NCBI GenBank assembly: GCA_030824965.1
Contig: JAPJQV010000003.1
Coordinates: 254,956 to 318,955 of the forward strand
Reading direction: 5' to 3'
Source of the DNA: Micavibrio sp.
GTDB lineage: Bacteria > Pseudomonadota > Alphaproteobacteria > Micavibrionales > Micavibrionaceae
DNA length: 64,000 bases
Program-made: the position numbers and the translations under genes
The notes under the pieces: generated by a model
Told to the model about the DNA's origin: nothing
Seen by the model: only the letters and a program-made list of their open reading frames with translations
Databases searched by the model: none
Shown: positions 24,239-32,261 of the stretch, one piece after another
Position numbering within the stretch: the first letter of the stretch is position 1
How the letters are laid out: every line of letters starts with the position of its first letter

Positions 24239-25096
24239 ATGACCGATGCCCCCCTTATCCTGATAGCGGACGATTCCGCCGTCAGCCGGGAATATATCAC
24301 GAATATTTTAATTCCTGCAGGATATCGGGTAATGCAGGCCCTCGATGGAGGGTCAGCCTTGAAAGTTGTTCGTGAGCATGATGTCGCATTGGCCATCATC
24401 GATCATTACATGCAGCCTTATGGAGGGCTGGAATTTGCCAAAGAGATCACGGCAACCGATTTCGGTTTACCGATGCTGATGGTCACCCAAGAGGAAACAT
24501 CCGATCTCTTGCTCGAATTGTCGCGCCACGGGGTGCATCATTTATTAAAAAAGCCGGTTGAGCCGAAAAGATTGCTAGAGACAATTCGACGGCTTTTAAG
24601 GGAAAAACCGGCTGAAGATGGGTATATTCCACGGGAAGAAGGCATTGAAATAGCAAAATCCACTTATTCTCATGAAGAATTGATGCAAAAAACGCTCGAT
24701 TTGGCCCTAAAAAATGTCAAGACCGGTACTGGAGGACCTTTTAGTGCTATTATTACTGATAAAGAAGGTAAAATTTTAGGCGAGGGGGCTAATCGTTCCT
24801 CGTTCCGGGCCGATCCGATTGCTCATGCGGAAGTTATGGCGATCCGTCAGGCGACTGAAAAAACCGACAGTCTTAGTCTCGACGGTTGTATTCTCTATTC
24901 ATCCAGCGAGCCAACCAAGATTGGGCGAGCCTTGATCGATAGCGTAGGTATCGAGAAAGTATATTATGGCCTTTCATCCCAAGAAGTTGCGAGCTTCTTT
25001 CCGGCAAAGAAATTTATAAATGCTGCATACGAGCAATTCCAAAAGGATGCAGCATTAAAAATGTTAGCCGCAGCAAAGGCGCAAAATCAAGATTAG
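24239..25096 (+). CDS. response regulator fused to a deaminase-fold domain lacking zinc cysteines
   Basis: A 285-residue fusion. Residues 1-125 are a REC domain with the acidic pair (ADDS), phospho-Asp in IIDHYMQP, the Thr of MVTQEE and Lys in LLKKPV, so it looks phosphorylatable. Residues 140-285 have the cytidine-deaminase fold: AHAEVMAIR keeps the HAE motif, but the second motif, normally CEPCPMC, reads SSEPTKIG. Both zinc cysteines are lost, so it is probably catalytically dead and may bind a purine-like ligand. AAGGA precedes the ATG. No histidine kinase is adjacent. Output mechanism unknown. Confidence 0.85.
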   Translation: MTDAPLILIADDSAVSREYITNILIPAGYRVMQALDGGSALKVVREHDVALAIIDHYMQPYGGLEFAKEITATDFGLPMLMVTQEETSDLLLELSRHGVHHLLKKPVEPKRLLETIRRLLREKPAEDGYIPREEGIEIAKSTYSHEELMQKTLDLALKNVKTGTGGPFSAIITDKEGKILGEGANRSSFRADPIAHAEVMAIRQATEKTDSLSLDGCILYSSSEPTKIGRALIDSVGIEKVYYGLSSQEVASFFPAKKFINAAYEQFQKDAALKMLAAAKAQNQD

Positions 25097-25134
25097 TTCT
25101 GGCGTTTCGTTTTAGTTATGTATAAATAAGATTC

Positions 25135-25539
25135 ATGACTGAGTTAATCCGCGTAGTGAGGCATGATCCAAATTGGCAAAGCTTGAGCGATATCGCCAAT
25201 AGATCTTTCGACAATTGGAATCCAAGCTATTTGTCCGACGAAATCCGCGAATATTATATTTATAAAAAAGAAAATACGGCTTTTGGAACCGTAACTGCCG
25301 ATATAGGTGAGGTGACAGACGCTTATATCAATGATGTCGCGATACATCCGGATTACAGACGCCAGGGTATTGGTCTGAAAATGCTGGCGGCACTCGATGA
25401 GAAATTATCAAGTCGTTTCCGGATGGCATGGCTGATGACCGAGCCAAGAAATATCGAATTCTATAATGCGGCGGGTTATACTCGCGATGGGCAAAGCACA
25501 TCAGTGGATATGATCATGATGATCAAATATTATGGTTAA
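25135..25539 (+). CDS. GNAT family N-acetyltransferase
   Basis: A 134-residue single-domain GNAT protein. The acetyl-CoA pyrophosphate loop is VAIHPDYRRQGIGLKML, with Q/RxxGxG intact, followed by the typical MTEPRNIEFYNAAGY C-terminal strand and helix. It transfers acetyl groups from acetyl-CoA to an amine; the substrate cannot be predicted. It converges with the RidA gene, coding ends overlapping by 4 bases. Confidence 0.87.
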   Translation: MTELIRVVRHDPNWQSLSDIANRSFDNWNPSYLSDEIREYYIYKKENTAFGTVTADIGEVTDAYINDVAIHPDYRRQGIGLKMLAALDEKLSSRFRMAWLMTEPRNIEFYNAAGYTRDGQSTSVDMIMMIKYYG

Positions 25540-26003
25540 ACCTTGATCTCGAAAATCGCGTCAATTTCAACAGCAACGCCAAAAGGAAGATTAGCAACAC
25601 CGACTGCCGCTCTGGAATGCCTGCCGATATCGCCAAGGGCCGCGACTATAAGCTCGGACGCGCCATTGATCACCGCAGGATGCTGGTCGAAATCGGCTGT
25701 CCCATTGACAAATCCGCCCAAGCGGACGCAACGAACGATACGGCTCCAGTCGCCGTCGACTGCGGCTTTAACCTGAGAGAGGATATTAAGGGCGCAGGCT
25801 TTTGCAGCTTCCTGACCTTGTTGGATGTTGAAATTTTCACCAAGGCGACCCTGATGCATTTTTTCGCCGTTTAAAAACGGGATCTGTCCCGCAATGAAAA
25901 TATGCGATCCGCTAATGACATAAGGGACATAGGATGCCGCAGGTGGTGCCGCGGCAGGAAGGCTTAATCCAATCGATAATAATTGTTTTTCAGGGTCGAT
26001 CAT
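25536..26003 (-). CDS. RidA family protein (YjgF/UK114-like)
   Basis: A 155-residue protein of the RidA superfamily, in the branch typified by small cytosolic UK114-like-1 proteins (FIAGQIPFLNG, SRAAVGVANLPFGVAVEIDAI). Classical RidA hydrolyses reactive enamine/imine intermediates; the activity of this branch is less clear. The reading frame extends to 26066, but the ATG at 26003 (MIDPEKQLLSIG) has AAGGA 8 bases upstream and gives the family length. It is divergent from the NDUFA12 gene. Confidence 0.87.
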   Translation of the reverse strand: MIDPEKQLLSIGLSLPAAAPPAASYVPYVISGSHIFIAGQIPFLNGEKMHQGRLGENFNIQQGQEAAKACALNILSQVKAAVDGDWSRIVRCVRLGGFVNGTADFDQHPAVINGASELIVAALGDIGRHSRAAVGVANLPFGVAVEIDAIFEIKV

Positions 26004-26079
26004 CTTGAGTTTCCTTAAATGGCCTTGATTTCCACCTCGTTTTAAGCCACTAAAGACGTTAGTCAAAGGATTAAATCAC

Positions 26080-26472
26080 ATGGGAATTTTAAGCCTCTTC
26101 AGCGCGCAGTCGCCAGCGCATATCTGGTTCGTGACCCTCATGTCCGGAGCGAAGAGGATGGGGCAGGATTCTTTTGGCAATACTTATTATGAAGCCGGTC
26201 CCCGCAAAGGTTATAAGCGCAATCGACGCTGGGTCATTTATAAGGGTGAGGCCGATGCCTCGCGCGTTCCCCCTGAATGGCACGGCTGGCTGCATTACCA
26301 GAATGACGAGGCGCCGGTTGGAGATCATTCATTCCGCCGTAACTGGCAAAAACCGTATGTGCCGAATCTAACTGGAACCGATCAGGCTTACCGTCCGCCG
26401 GGCCATATTCTTGAAGGCGGCAAGCGCGATAAAGCGACAGGCGATTATCAAGCCTGGACGCCGCCACAATAA
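26080..26472 (+). CDS. NADH:ubiquinone oxidoreductase accessory subunit, NDUFA12 family
   Basis: A 130-residue protein with the NDUFA12/B17.2 signature (GNTYYEAG, RRWVIYKGEADASRVPPEWH, GWLHYQND). It is the alphaproteobacterial homologue of a mitochondrial complex I supernumerary subunit and sits at the peripheral arm junction. The gene commonly neighbours mlaD and a DUF2155 gene in alphaproteobacteria, exactly as here, which supports both identity and taxonomic placement. Confidence 0.95.
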   Translation: MGILSLFSAQSPAHIWFVTLMSGAKRMGQDSFGNTYYEAGPRKGYKRNRRWVIYKGEADASRVPPEWHGWLHYQNDEAPVGDHSFRRNWQKPYVPNLTGTDQAYRPPGHILEGGKRDKATGDYQAWTPPQ

Positions 26473-26488
26473 TTTAAGGGATAGTTAA

Positions 26489-26998
26489 ATGAAACGTAAT
26501 GTTGTCGAAACGGTTCTAGGCGCGGTTGTCATTATCGGCGCACTGGCTTTTTTAACCTTCAGTTATAAATCGTCGAATGTTGGCAGTGTGGACGGCTATC
26601 GCGTCACGGCGGATTTCTCGGATATCGGCGGATTGAAAGTCGGCGATGAAGTTCAGGTGAGCGGCGTGAAAGTAGGTCAGGTTGCCGGTATCGCGCTCGA
26701 TCCGAAAGCCTATCTGGCGCGTGTTACGATCGAAGTCGGAAAGAATATCAAATTGCCAACGGATACGGCTGCTTTGATCAGTTCGACAAGCCTGCTCGGT
26801 GGCAAATATCTGCAATTGGAGCCGGGTGGTGCAGAAGATTATCTGGCTGATAACGGCCGTATAGAATTTACGCAGGCACCGCAAAACCTTGAACAACTGC
26901 TTGGCAAGTTTATCTTTAGCGTCAGTGACAAAAAAGGCGAGGATTCTGAAGAAACACCGACGGAAAATGCCGCTCCTGCCGAGCCTGCTTCGCCGTAA
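26489..26998 (+). CDS. mlaD: MlaD, phospholipid transport periplasmic-domain protein
   Basis: A 169-residue MCE-domain protein: one N-terminal membrane anchor (about residues 8-26) and a single MCE domain (FSDIGGLKVGDEVQVSGVKV, STSLLGGKYLQLEPGG). MlaD forms the hexameric periplasmic ring of the MlaFEDB complex that moves phospholipids between outer and inner membrane. The remaining mla genes are absent from the window. A short acidic/proline tail closes the protein. It starts 16 bases after the NDUFA12 gene, so they are likely co-transcribed. Confidence 0.92.
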   Translation: MKRNVVETVLGAVVIIGALAFLTFSYKSSNVGSVDGYRVTADFSDIGGLKVGDEVQVSGVKVGQVAGIALDPKAYLARVTIEVGKNIKLPTDTAALISSTSLLGGKYLQLEPGGAEDYLADNGRIEFTQAPQNLEQLLGKFIFSVSDKKGEDSEETPTENAAPAEPASP

Positions 26999-27004
26999 AA
27001 TTTT

Positions 27005-27079
27005 AGCCGCAGAGGCGCGAGAGTGCACAGAGTTTTATTTTATATTCTTTTTCTCTGTTTACTCTGCGTCTCTGCGGCT
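27005..27079. repeat. dispersed palindromic repeat forming the 5' end of the DUF2155 gene
   Basis: Left arm 27005-27032 (AGCCGCAGAGGCGC...ACAGAG) and right arm 27053-27079 pair over about 24 of 27 positions around a 20-base T-rich loop. Sequences of the type CGCAGAG..CTCTGCG are known scattered repeats in many bacteria. Here the unit contains the GTG start (27023) and most of the signal peptide codons of the next gene. Confidence 0.75.
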
Positions 27080-27826
27080 CGTTCTTCTCTTGCTCAAGCG
27101 CTCAATTATGAAGATTACCCGGTCGTAAAATTACGCTCACTCGATAAGATCACGGCGCGAACCATGACCTTTGAAGCCAAGGTCGGGTCGACGGTCAGGT
27201 TCGGTGAGATCTTCATCAAGGTACAGTCCTGCCGCAAGCCACCCCCGGTTGAAAAATCTGAAGCTGCCGCTTTTCTTCAAGTCTGGCAAAGCAATGACGA
27301 GAAAAAGACTTCAAAATGGATATTCTCCGGCTGGATGTTCGCCTCATCCCCGGCGCTCTCTGCGATGAATCATCCTGTTTACGATGTGTGGGTGCTCGAT
27401 TGTCTGGGCCGTGATCCCGAACCGATGCCGCCGCCGGATGAAAATACAAGCGGCGTCCAAACGCCTGACACCGATGGCGAAGCGCCAGATGCAGTACCGC
27501 CGCCGGTCGAGCCTGACACGCAGCAGCAACAAGACGATAACGTAACTCGCGATGATGATCCGGGCGCATTCGAAGCTCCGGCCGGGACAGTGACGCAAGA
27601 GCCGGTGCCTTCTGCAGAAATACCGTCCTCATCCACCCCGGCCTATACGCCGCCCGCAGCGGTAACGGATGAATATATCGACGAAACCCCGTCTGACGAT
27701 TCATCTCCGGTCGATGATACAATGGCTCCGCAAACGCCTACCACCAGCGAGACGCTTGAGCCGCGGCCGATGCAAGAAGAGCCGGCTCAGGAACCTGCAA
27801 GGCAGGAATTCGAAGGAATTTATTAA
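27023..27826 (+). CDS. DUF2155 domain protein with repeat-derived signal peptide
   Basis: A 267-residue secreted protein. The signal peptide (HRVLFYILFLCLLCVSAARS, cleavage probably after SSLAQA) is encoded almost wholly by a dispersed palindromic repeat and starts at GTG. The DUF2155 domain (residues 30-125: VVKLRSLDKITARTMTFEAK, CRKPPPVEKSEAAAFLQVW, SPALSAMNHPVYDVWVLDC) is complete. A long Pro/Asp/Thr-rich disordered tail of about 130 residues follows, longer than the usual domain-only forms. Function unknown; the neighbourhood (NDUFA12, mlaD) is the standard one. Confidence 0.88.
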   Translation: MHRVLFYILFLCLLCVSAARSSLAQALNYEDYPVVKLRSLDKITARTMTFEAKVGSTVRFGEIFIKVQSCRKPPPVEKSEAAAFLQVWQSNDEKKTSKWIFSGWMFASSPALSAMNHPVYDVWVLDCLGRDPEPMPPPDENTSGVQTPDTDGEAPDAVPPPVEPDTQQQQDDNVTRDDDPGAFEAPAGTVTQEPVPSAEIPSSSTPAYTPPAAVTDEYIDETPSDDSSPVDDTMAPQTPTTSETLEPRPMQEEPAQEPARQEFEGIY

Positions 27827-27880
27827 ACGATATAAATTCTTAAGTTATTGATTTATAATATAAATAGTAAGAAAAGGCAG

Positions 27881-27927
27881 AATGTATTTATAGCCTATAA
27901 ATACATTGAATTTATACGCTATAAATT
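27881..27927 (+). promoter_or_regulatory. two palindromic operators before the Fic gene
   Basis: AATGTATTTATAG and CTATAAATACATT (27881-27907) form a perfect 13-bp palindrome with one central base. AATTTATA and TATAAATT (27909-27927) form a second perfect palindrome with a CGC centre. They share TATAAAT half-sites and end 13 bp before the ATG, so a bound regulator would block transcription or initiation. The Fic protein itself has a C-terminal winged-helix-like region that might bind here. Confidence 0.7.
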
Positions 27928-27940
27928 ATAGATTATAAAG

Positions 27941-29287
27941 ATGAAAATACCGCAAACCTCACCGGATATCTGGTCATTATGGGATGAAATCAAAGACGAC
28001 AAATCCGTTGTTTATAAGGTTCTTTCCATTCTGCCCACGAGTGATAAAGGGGAATATTTTCACTGGGATGAATTGCGCAGGCACAATCCTCCGGAGGGTT
28101 TAGATCATCGTCTCTGGTGGTTAGGAACCAAACTTGCAAGAAATAAAATTCAAGAGAAAATAGCTTTATTCGATAAAACCAATATCCCATTTTCTTATTG
28201 TGAATTTTCGATTCTAAAAAAGCATTTAAGGCGTATCGATCAAGAAGCTGGTGGTTGGCTTGCTACGGATAATAAAAGCGCTCAAGGTTTAGAAGGGAAA
28301 AAATATCTAATACGTTCTCTTGTGGAAGAACCTTTTTATAGTTCGCTAATAGAGGGTGCAGCCACAACCAGGGCTGCGGCCAAAGAAATGATTTTAAATA
28401 ATCAAAGGCCGAAAACGCAAGATGAGCGTATGACCTTAAATAATTATCATGGTCTGCAGTTGGTTAAAGAACACAGGCATCATGAATTAACAGTTCCTTT
28501 TATTTTGGAACTACATAAAACGATCACTGAAGGAACATTAGCTAATCCTGAAGACGCGGGAAGGCTTAGGAATCGCGACGATATAAATGTCGTAGATGAA
28601 ACAACAAACGAAGTCCTTCATTCACCCCCATTAGCAAAGGAATTAACAGGCAGACTGCAAAAACTATGTGACTTTGCAAACGGCTCTATCGACGACTTCC
28701 CTTATCACCATCCATTAATCCGGGCTGTGATACTTCATTTTATGTTAGCTTACGATCACCCTTTTGTTGATGGCAATGGCAGAACAGCCCGCGCCCTGTT
28801 TTATTGGTCTGCGCTTAGATCGAATTATTGGCTTATGGAGTATATTTCAATCTCAAGTATCATATCGGAAGCGAAAATAAAGTATGGGAAAGCTTTTTTA
28901 CTAACGGAAACAGATAAAGGAGATCTGACCTATTTTCTTCTTCATCAAATAGAAATTATTTGTAAAGCCGTAGAGCGATTGCAGATTTATCTGGAAGAAA
29001 AAAAGAAGGAGGCGTCAGAATTTGAAAAGATGTTGGATGCCGTATCAAGGACATTAACCATCAACGATCGTCAGAAGCATATTCTGCATGAAATTCAGAA
29101 AGGTCATATAAAAACAATTTTGATTCAAGATGTTATAAATTTATTTGGTGTAAGCTATCTTACGGCCCGACACGATCTGGAAATTTTTGAAAAAATGGGG
29201 GTTCTAAAGAAAAGAAAGTCAGGCCAGACATCGATTTATGAAGCAAAAAAAGACCTAAAGGACATTTTTGGAATATTTAAGGTTTGA
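27941..29287 (+). CDS. Fic family protein with N-terminal inhibitory motif
   Basis: A 448-residue Fic-domain protein. The catalytic loop HPFVDGNGRTAR near residue 272 matches HxFx(D/E)GNGRxxR, so AMP (or other nucleotide) transfer to target hydroxyls is expected. SSLIEG near residue 133 fits the inhibitory [S/T]xxxE[G/N] helix, placing it in the self-inhibited class II. The C-terminus (LFGVSYLTARHDLEIFEKMG) looks like a winged helix. The coding sequence looks AT-richer than its neighbours and is flanked by a tRNA gene, suggesting transfer. No separate antitoxin is seen. Confidence 0.93.
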   Translation: MKIPQTSPDIWSLWDEIKDDKSVVYKVLSILPTSDKGEYFHWDELRRHNPPEGLDHRLWWLGTKLARNKIQEKIALFDKTNIPFSYCEFSILKKHLRRIDQEAGGWLATDNKSAQGLEGKKYLIRSLVEEPFYSSLIEGAATTRAAAKEMILNNQRPKTQDERMTLNNYHGLQLVKEHRHHELTVPFILELHKTITEGTLANPEDAGRLRNRDDINVVDETTNEVLHSPPLAKELTGRLQKLCDFANGSIDDFPYHHPLIRAVILHFMLAYDHPFVDGNGRTARALFYWSALRSNYWLMEYISISSIISEAKIKYGKAFLLTETDKGDLTYFLLHQIEIICKAVERLQIYLEEKKKEASEFEKMLDAVSRTLTINDRQKHILHEIQKGHIKTILIQDVINLFGVSYLTARHDLEIFEKMGVLKKRKSGQTSIYEAKKDLKDIFGIFKV

Positions 29288-29331
29288 GGGGGTCAAACTT
29301 TTTCGATCAAAATTTCGTGAGAGAAACCAAA

Positions 29332-29406
29332 TGGAGCGGGCGAAGGGATTCGAACCCTCGGCTTCAACCTTGGCAAGGTTGCGCTCTACCCCTGAGCTAC
29401 GCCCGC
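29332..29406 (-). tRNA. tRNA-Gly (GCC)
   Basis: Minus-strand cloverleaf beginning GCGGGCGTAGCTCAGGGGTA, anticodon loop TTGCCAA giving GCC, T arm GGTTCGAATCC and an encoded CCA tail. Acceptor stem GCGGGCG/CGCCCGC pairs fully. 75 bases including CCA. Confidence 0.97.
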
Positions 29407-29481
29407 GTCTTATTCAATGGGTAGGGGTTTTATAAACATCCAAACAGGAATATCAAGCGGAAAAAGACAGAAAAAGCGAAA

Positions 29482-29763
29482 TTAAGCGCCGACCTGGATC
29501 AAAGAGGTATAATAGCCCATTTGTTTACCGGTCTGGGGATCCTGCTCAATGATAACGAGATTACTCTTCAGCTCGACTTTTCGGGCATAGGCATCGGGCA
29601 ATTCGTAATGCATAAGATCGCCTTCATGGTCTTCGTCTTCATAAATAAGCATTAAAAGCTTTTGATCACGAAAATATTCGACGCGTTTGACATCCGATGG
29701 CAATCTTTCATCGCAAACCATGACCAGATCGCCTTCCGGCAAATTGCCCATCTGGATATTCAT
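29482..29763 (-). CDS. hypothetical 93-residue acidic protein
   Basis: A small protein with no recognised family, rich in Asp/Glu (VCDERLPSDVKRVEYFRDQK, YEDEDHEGDLMHYEL) and ending YYTSLIQVGA. No signal peptide or membrane segment. AGGA precedes the ATG, which lies 3 bases after the stop of a 45-residue ORF, so the two are likely translated from one mRNA. Function unknown. Confidence 0.6.
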   Translation of the reverse strand: MNIQMGNLPEGDLVMVCDERLPSDVKRVEYFRDQKLLMLIYEDEDHEGDLMHYELPDAYARKVELKSNLVIIEQDPQTGKQMGYYTSLIQVGA

Positions 29764-29766
29764 GAA

Positions 29767-29904
29767 TTATCCTAAGCCGGTTGGAGAAATCGACGGAGCT
29801 GGGGCCGGAGCCGGAGCTTTCATGGCCACTTCAGGCAAAAAACTTTGTCCATGAACTGTAGGACCCGGTAAAATCGGATCGCTGACTTCGAATCTCTGTG
29901 CCAT
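29767..29904 (-). CDS. hypothetical 45-residue small protein
   Basis: ATG at 29904 behind GGGAGA with good spacing. The peptide begins MAQRFEVSDPILPGPTVHGQ and ends with an Ala-Pro repeat stretch and SISPTGLG. Its stop is 3 bases before the start of the 93-residue gene, a tight two-gene operon. The ribosome site, coupling and compositional order support a real small gene; the family is unknown. Confidence 0.55.
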   Translation of the reverse strand: MAQRFEVSDPILPGPTVHGQSFLPEVAMKAPAPAPAPSISPTGLG

Positions 29905-30035
29905 TTAGTTTCTCCCAGAAACGCTATATTAATAATACATCAATTTTCGGCCTGATTCAAAGTTCAGGCTCTTTAAAATCGAGATTAAATCTTTTAGTTC
30001 TTGTTTTTGTATTTTTACATACTAACCGCCAAATC

Positions 30036-30050
30036 TTAACAAGGGTTTAA
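30036..30050 (+). promoter_or_regulatory. possible CtrA site
   Basis: TTAACAAGGGTTTAA fits the CtrA box TTAA-N7-TTAA exactly, ending 6 bp before the deacylase ATG. One chance match per 64 kb is not surprising, so this rests on position alone. Confidence 0.3.
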
Positions 30051-30056
30051 ATCAGC

Positions 30057-30608
30057 ATGTCCTTATCTTCGTTTTCCGTGGAAAAGCCTGTGGAGAATAT
30101 AGATCCGGTATCTGCCGATCAGTTGCTGGGAAGGCTGAAGGGGTTGGGTATCGAATACATTCTGTATGAACATCAGGCTCTTTTCCGCGTTGAAGATGCA
30201 TCCGACATTGAAAGAGGAATGACAGGCGCCCATACCCGTAATTTGTTCGTCCGCGACAAAAAAGAGCGGATGTTTTTAATTACGCTGATGGCCGATACAA
30301 AAATCGATATGAAGAAACTCGCCGATCTTCTGAAAGCAGGGCGACTTTCCTTTGGTTCCCCTGAACGTCTTTTTAAATATCTTGGCGTCACGCCGGGATC
30401 TGTCACGCCTTTTGCGATGGTAAACGATAAAGACCATAAGGTAACACTTATTCTTGATCAGGAAATGATGAAATACGATATCGTCAATTATCATCCATTG
30501 ATCAACACGATGACAGTAGGGTTAAGCCCCGCCGATCTGAGGAAATTTCTTGAAAATTGCGGATGTGTGCCACAAGTTATGGACTTAAGCGCGGCAAGCG
30601 GAGAATAA
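30057..30608 (+). CDS. prolyl-tRNA editing-domain deacylase (ProX/YbaK family)
   Basis: A 183-residue stand-alone INS/YbaK-type domain of the PrdX branch (LGIEYILYEHQALFRVEDA, TRNLFVRDKKERMFLI, GSVTPFAMVNDKDHKVTLIL). Such proteins hydrolyse mischarged tRNA, typically Ala-tRNA(Pro), in trans to prolyl-tRNA synthetase. The conserved Lys of the KDKK-like segment is present. It directly precedes the thioredoxin gene by one base. A CtrA-like site overlaps its upstream edge. Confidence 0.88.
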   Translation: MSLSSFSVEKPVENIDPVSADQLLGRLKGLGIEYILYEHQALFRVEDASDIERGMTGAHTRNLFVRDKKERMFLITLMADTKIDMKKLADLLKAGRLSFGSPERLFKYLGVTPGSVTPFAMVNDKDHKVTLILDQEMMKYDIVNYHPLINTMTVGLSPADLRKFLENCGCVPQVMDLSAASGE

Positions 30609-30609
30609 A

Positions 30610-31542
30610 ATGTTAATTGGATTAGGGGCGCAGAAAAAAGCGCAAAATATGATAGCGGAAAATGCGGATGTTTTTTCTGTTACAACACAGGATTTCGAAA
30701 CATGTATTCTGGCGGAATCACAAAAACGTCCTGTATTGATCGATTTCTGGGCGCCGTGGTGCGGGCCGTGCAAACAACTAATGCCGGTATTGGAGGAAAT
30801 CATTACTGCGCAAGGCGGGAAGATCGCTCTCGCTAAAGTAAATATCGATGAAAACCCTGAACTGGCGCAGGCTTTCCGCGTCCAGAGTGTGCCGACAGTG
30901 ATTGCCATGTTCATGGGACAACCTGTTTCCGGTTTTCAGGGCGTGCGGCCCAAAAGCGAGATTGAAAATCTGATCGCCCAGCTTTTGCAGATGCAAAAAC
31001 AGCAGATGCCCGATGCGTTGGATATTCCGGCGGCGCTTGCAGCGGCAGGAGAGGCGATGGCTGAAAAAAACTATGATCTTGCTCAAAATATTTACGGCGA
31101 GATATTGGCGGAAGATAGTTTGAATGCGGCCGCGTATGGTGGAATGATCCGCATATTAATCGCCATCGGTAAGATTGAACAGGCAAGAGCGGTAAGTGAC
31201 GGCTTGCCTGAACAGGTAACGAAGGACCCGAACATCATGTCTGTAAGGACGGCTTTGGAACTTGCATTGAACCCTCCGGCAAGTCCTCTTAACGAGATAG
31301 AGAATAAACTGGCCACAGATCCCGACAATCCTGAAATCTTATTCGAATATGCGGAAAGTGCGTTTGCCGCAGATGACAAAGACAAGGCCGTCGACGGATT
31401 GATCGTCCTTATGCGTAAACATAAAAATTGGCAGGAAGACAGGGCGCGCAAACAGCTTCTTAAATATTTTGAAGCATGGGGAGCTATGGACCCGGCTAGC
31501 GTCGCAGGGCGGCGAAAACTCTCTTCCCTGTTGTTTTCTTAA
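30610..31542 (+). CDS. thioredoxin with TPR extension (CnoX/YbbN-like)
   Basis: A 310-residue protein: thioredoxin domain with active site WAPWCGPCKQLMPVLEE (residues about 45-60) followed by helical TPR repeats to the C-terminus. This layout is that of YbbN/CnoX co-chaperones, which protect proteins from oxidation and pass them to GroEL or DnaK. The WCGPC motif is intact here, unlike in E. coli CnoX, so redox activity is likely. GGAG precedes the ATG. The neighbouring LON-domain and Trm112 genes are its usual companions in alphaproteobacteria. Confidence 0.92.
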   Translation: MLIGLGAQKKAQNMIAENADVFSVTTQDFETCILAESQKRPVLIDFWAPWCGPCKQLMPVLEEIITAQGGKIALAKVNIDENPELAQAFRVQSVPTVIAMFMGQPVSGFQGVRPKSEIENLIAQLLQMQKQQMPDALDIPAALAAAGEAMAEKNYDLAQNIYGEILAEDSLNAAAYGGMIRILIAIGKIEQARAVSDGLPEQVTKDPNIMSVRTALELALNPPASPLNEIENKLATDPDNPEILFEYAESAFAADDKDKAVDGLIVLMRKHKNWQEDRARKQLLKYFEAWGAMDPASVAGRRKLSSLLFS

Positions 31543-31564
31543 AATTCTTTCTTATATCAGCTTT

Positions 31565-32215
31565 ATGGTTGGACAAGCGACCCATATGGAATTTGACAAG
31601 CTGCCTGACATCATTCCGGTCTTTCCACTGGATGGCGTTTTGTTACTGCCTCGCGGGCATCTTCCGCTTAATATTTTCGAACCGCGTTATATCGCTATGG
31701 TCGAGGATGCTTTGCGGACCAATCGTCTCATTGGTATGATTCAGCCAAGTAATGTTTCGAGCGGTGCGCCACCTCTATTCAAAACAGGCTGCGCCGGAAA
31801 AATCGTCCAGTTTCAGGAAACCGAAGACGGGCGTTATCTGATTACGCTTAAAGGTGTCGCGCGTTTTGAAGTGGCTCAAGAGGTCGATTCTATACGCGGC
31901 TATCGTCAGGTCAGGACCGACTGGTCCAAATTCAGCGAGGATTTTGAAAAAATTGAATCGCTGGGCGTCAACCGCCCTCATCTGGTCGAGCTTTTGCAGA
32001 TTTATTTCGAACAGAATGATATGTCTATCGATTGGAAACTGATCACGGCGGTCAATGACGAAAAACTTATGACATGTCTAGCGATGATATGTCCTTTCAC
32101 TTCCGGCGAAAAGCAAGCCTTGATCGAAGAGCCAACCTGCAAGGCGCGCGCTGATTTATTTATGAAACTTTTAGAAATGTCGATTAGAAGCGATTGCTGC
32201 GCATCAAAGCATTAA
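31565..32215 (+). CDS. LON substrate-binding domain protein
   Basis: About 216 residues of PUA-like LON N-terminal domain without the ATPase or protease parts (IIPVFPLDGVLLLPRGHLPL, NIFEPRYIAMVEDAL). The frame is open further upstream into the thioredoxin gene; the ATG at 31565, or the one at 31586, gives the family length, and neither has a strong ribosome site. Function of stand-alone LON-domain proteins in bacteria is unsettled. Context (thioredoxin-TPR upstream, Trm112 downstream) is typical. Confidence 0.88.
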   Translation: MVGQATHMEFDKLPDIIPVFPLDGVLLLPRGHLPLNIFEPRYIAMVEDALRTNRLIGMIQPSNVSSGAPPLFKTGCAGKIVQFQETEDGRYLITLKGVARFEVAQEVDSIRGYRQVRTDWSKFSEDFEKIESLGVNRPHLVELLQIYFEQNDMSIDWKLITAVNDEKLMTCLAMICPFTSGEKQALIEEPTCKARADLFMKLLEMSIRSDCCASKH

Positions 32216-32261
32216 CAAGCAATATCTTTTCAATCCCAAAAGTCTCAATTATAATTGCGGC

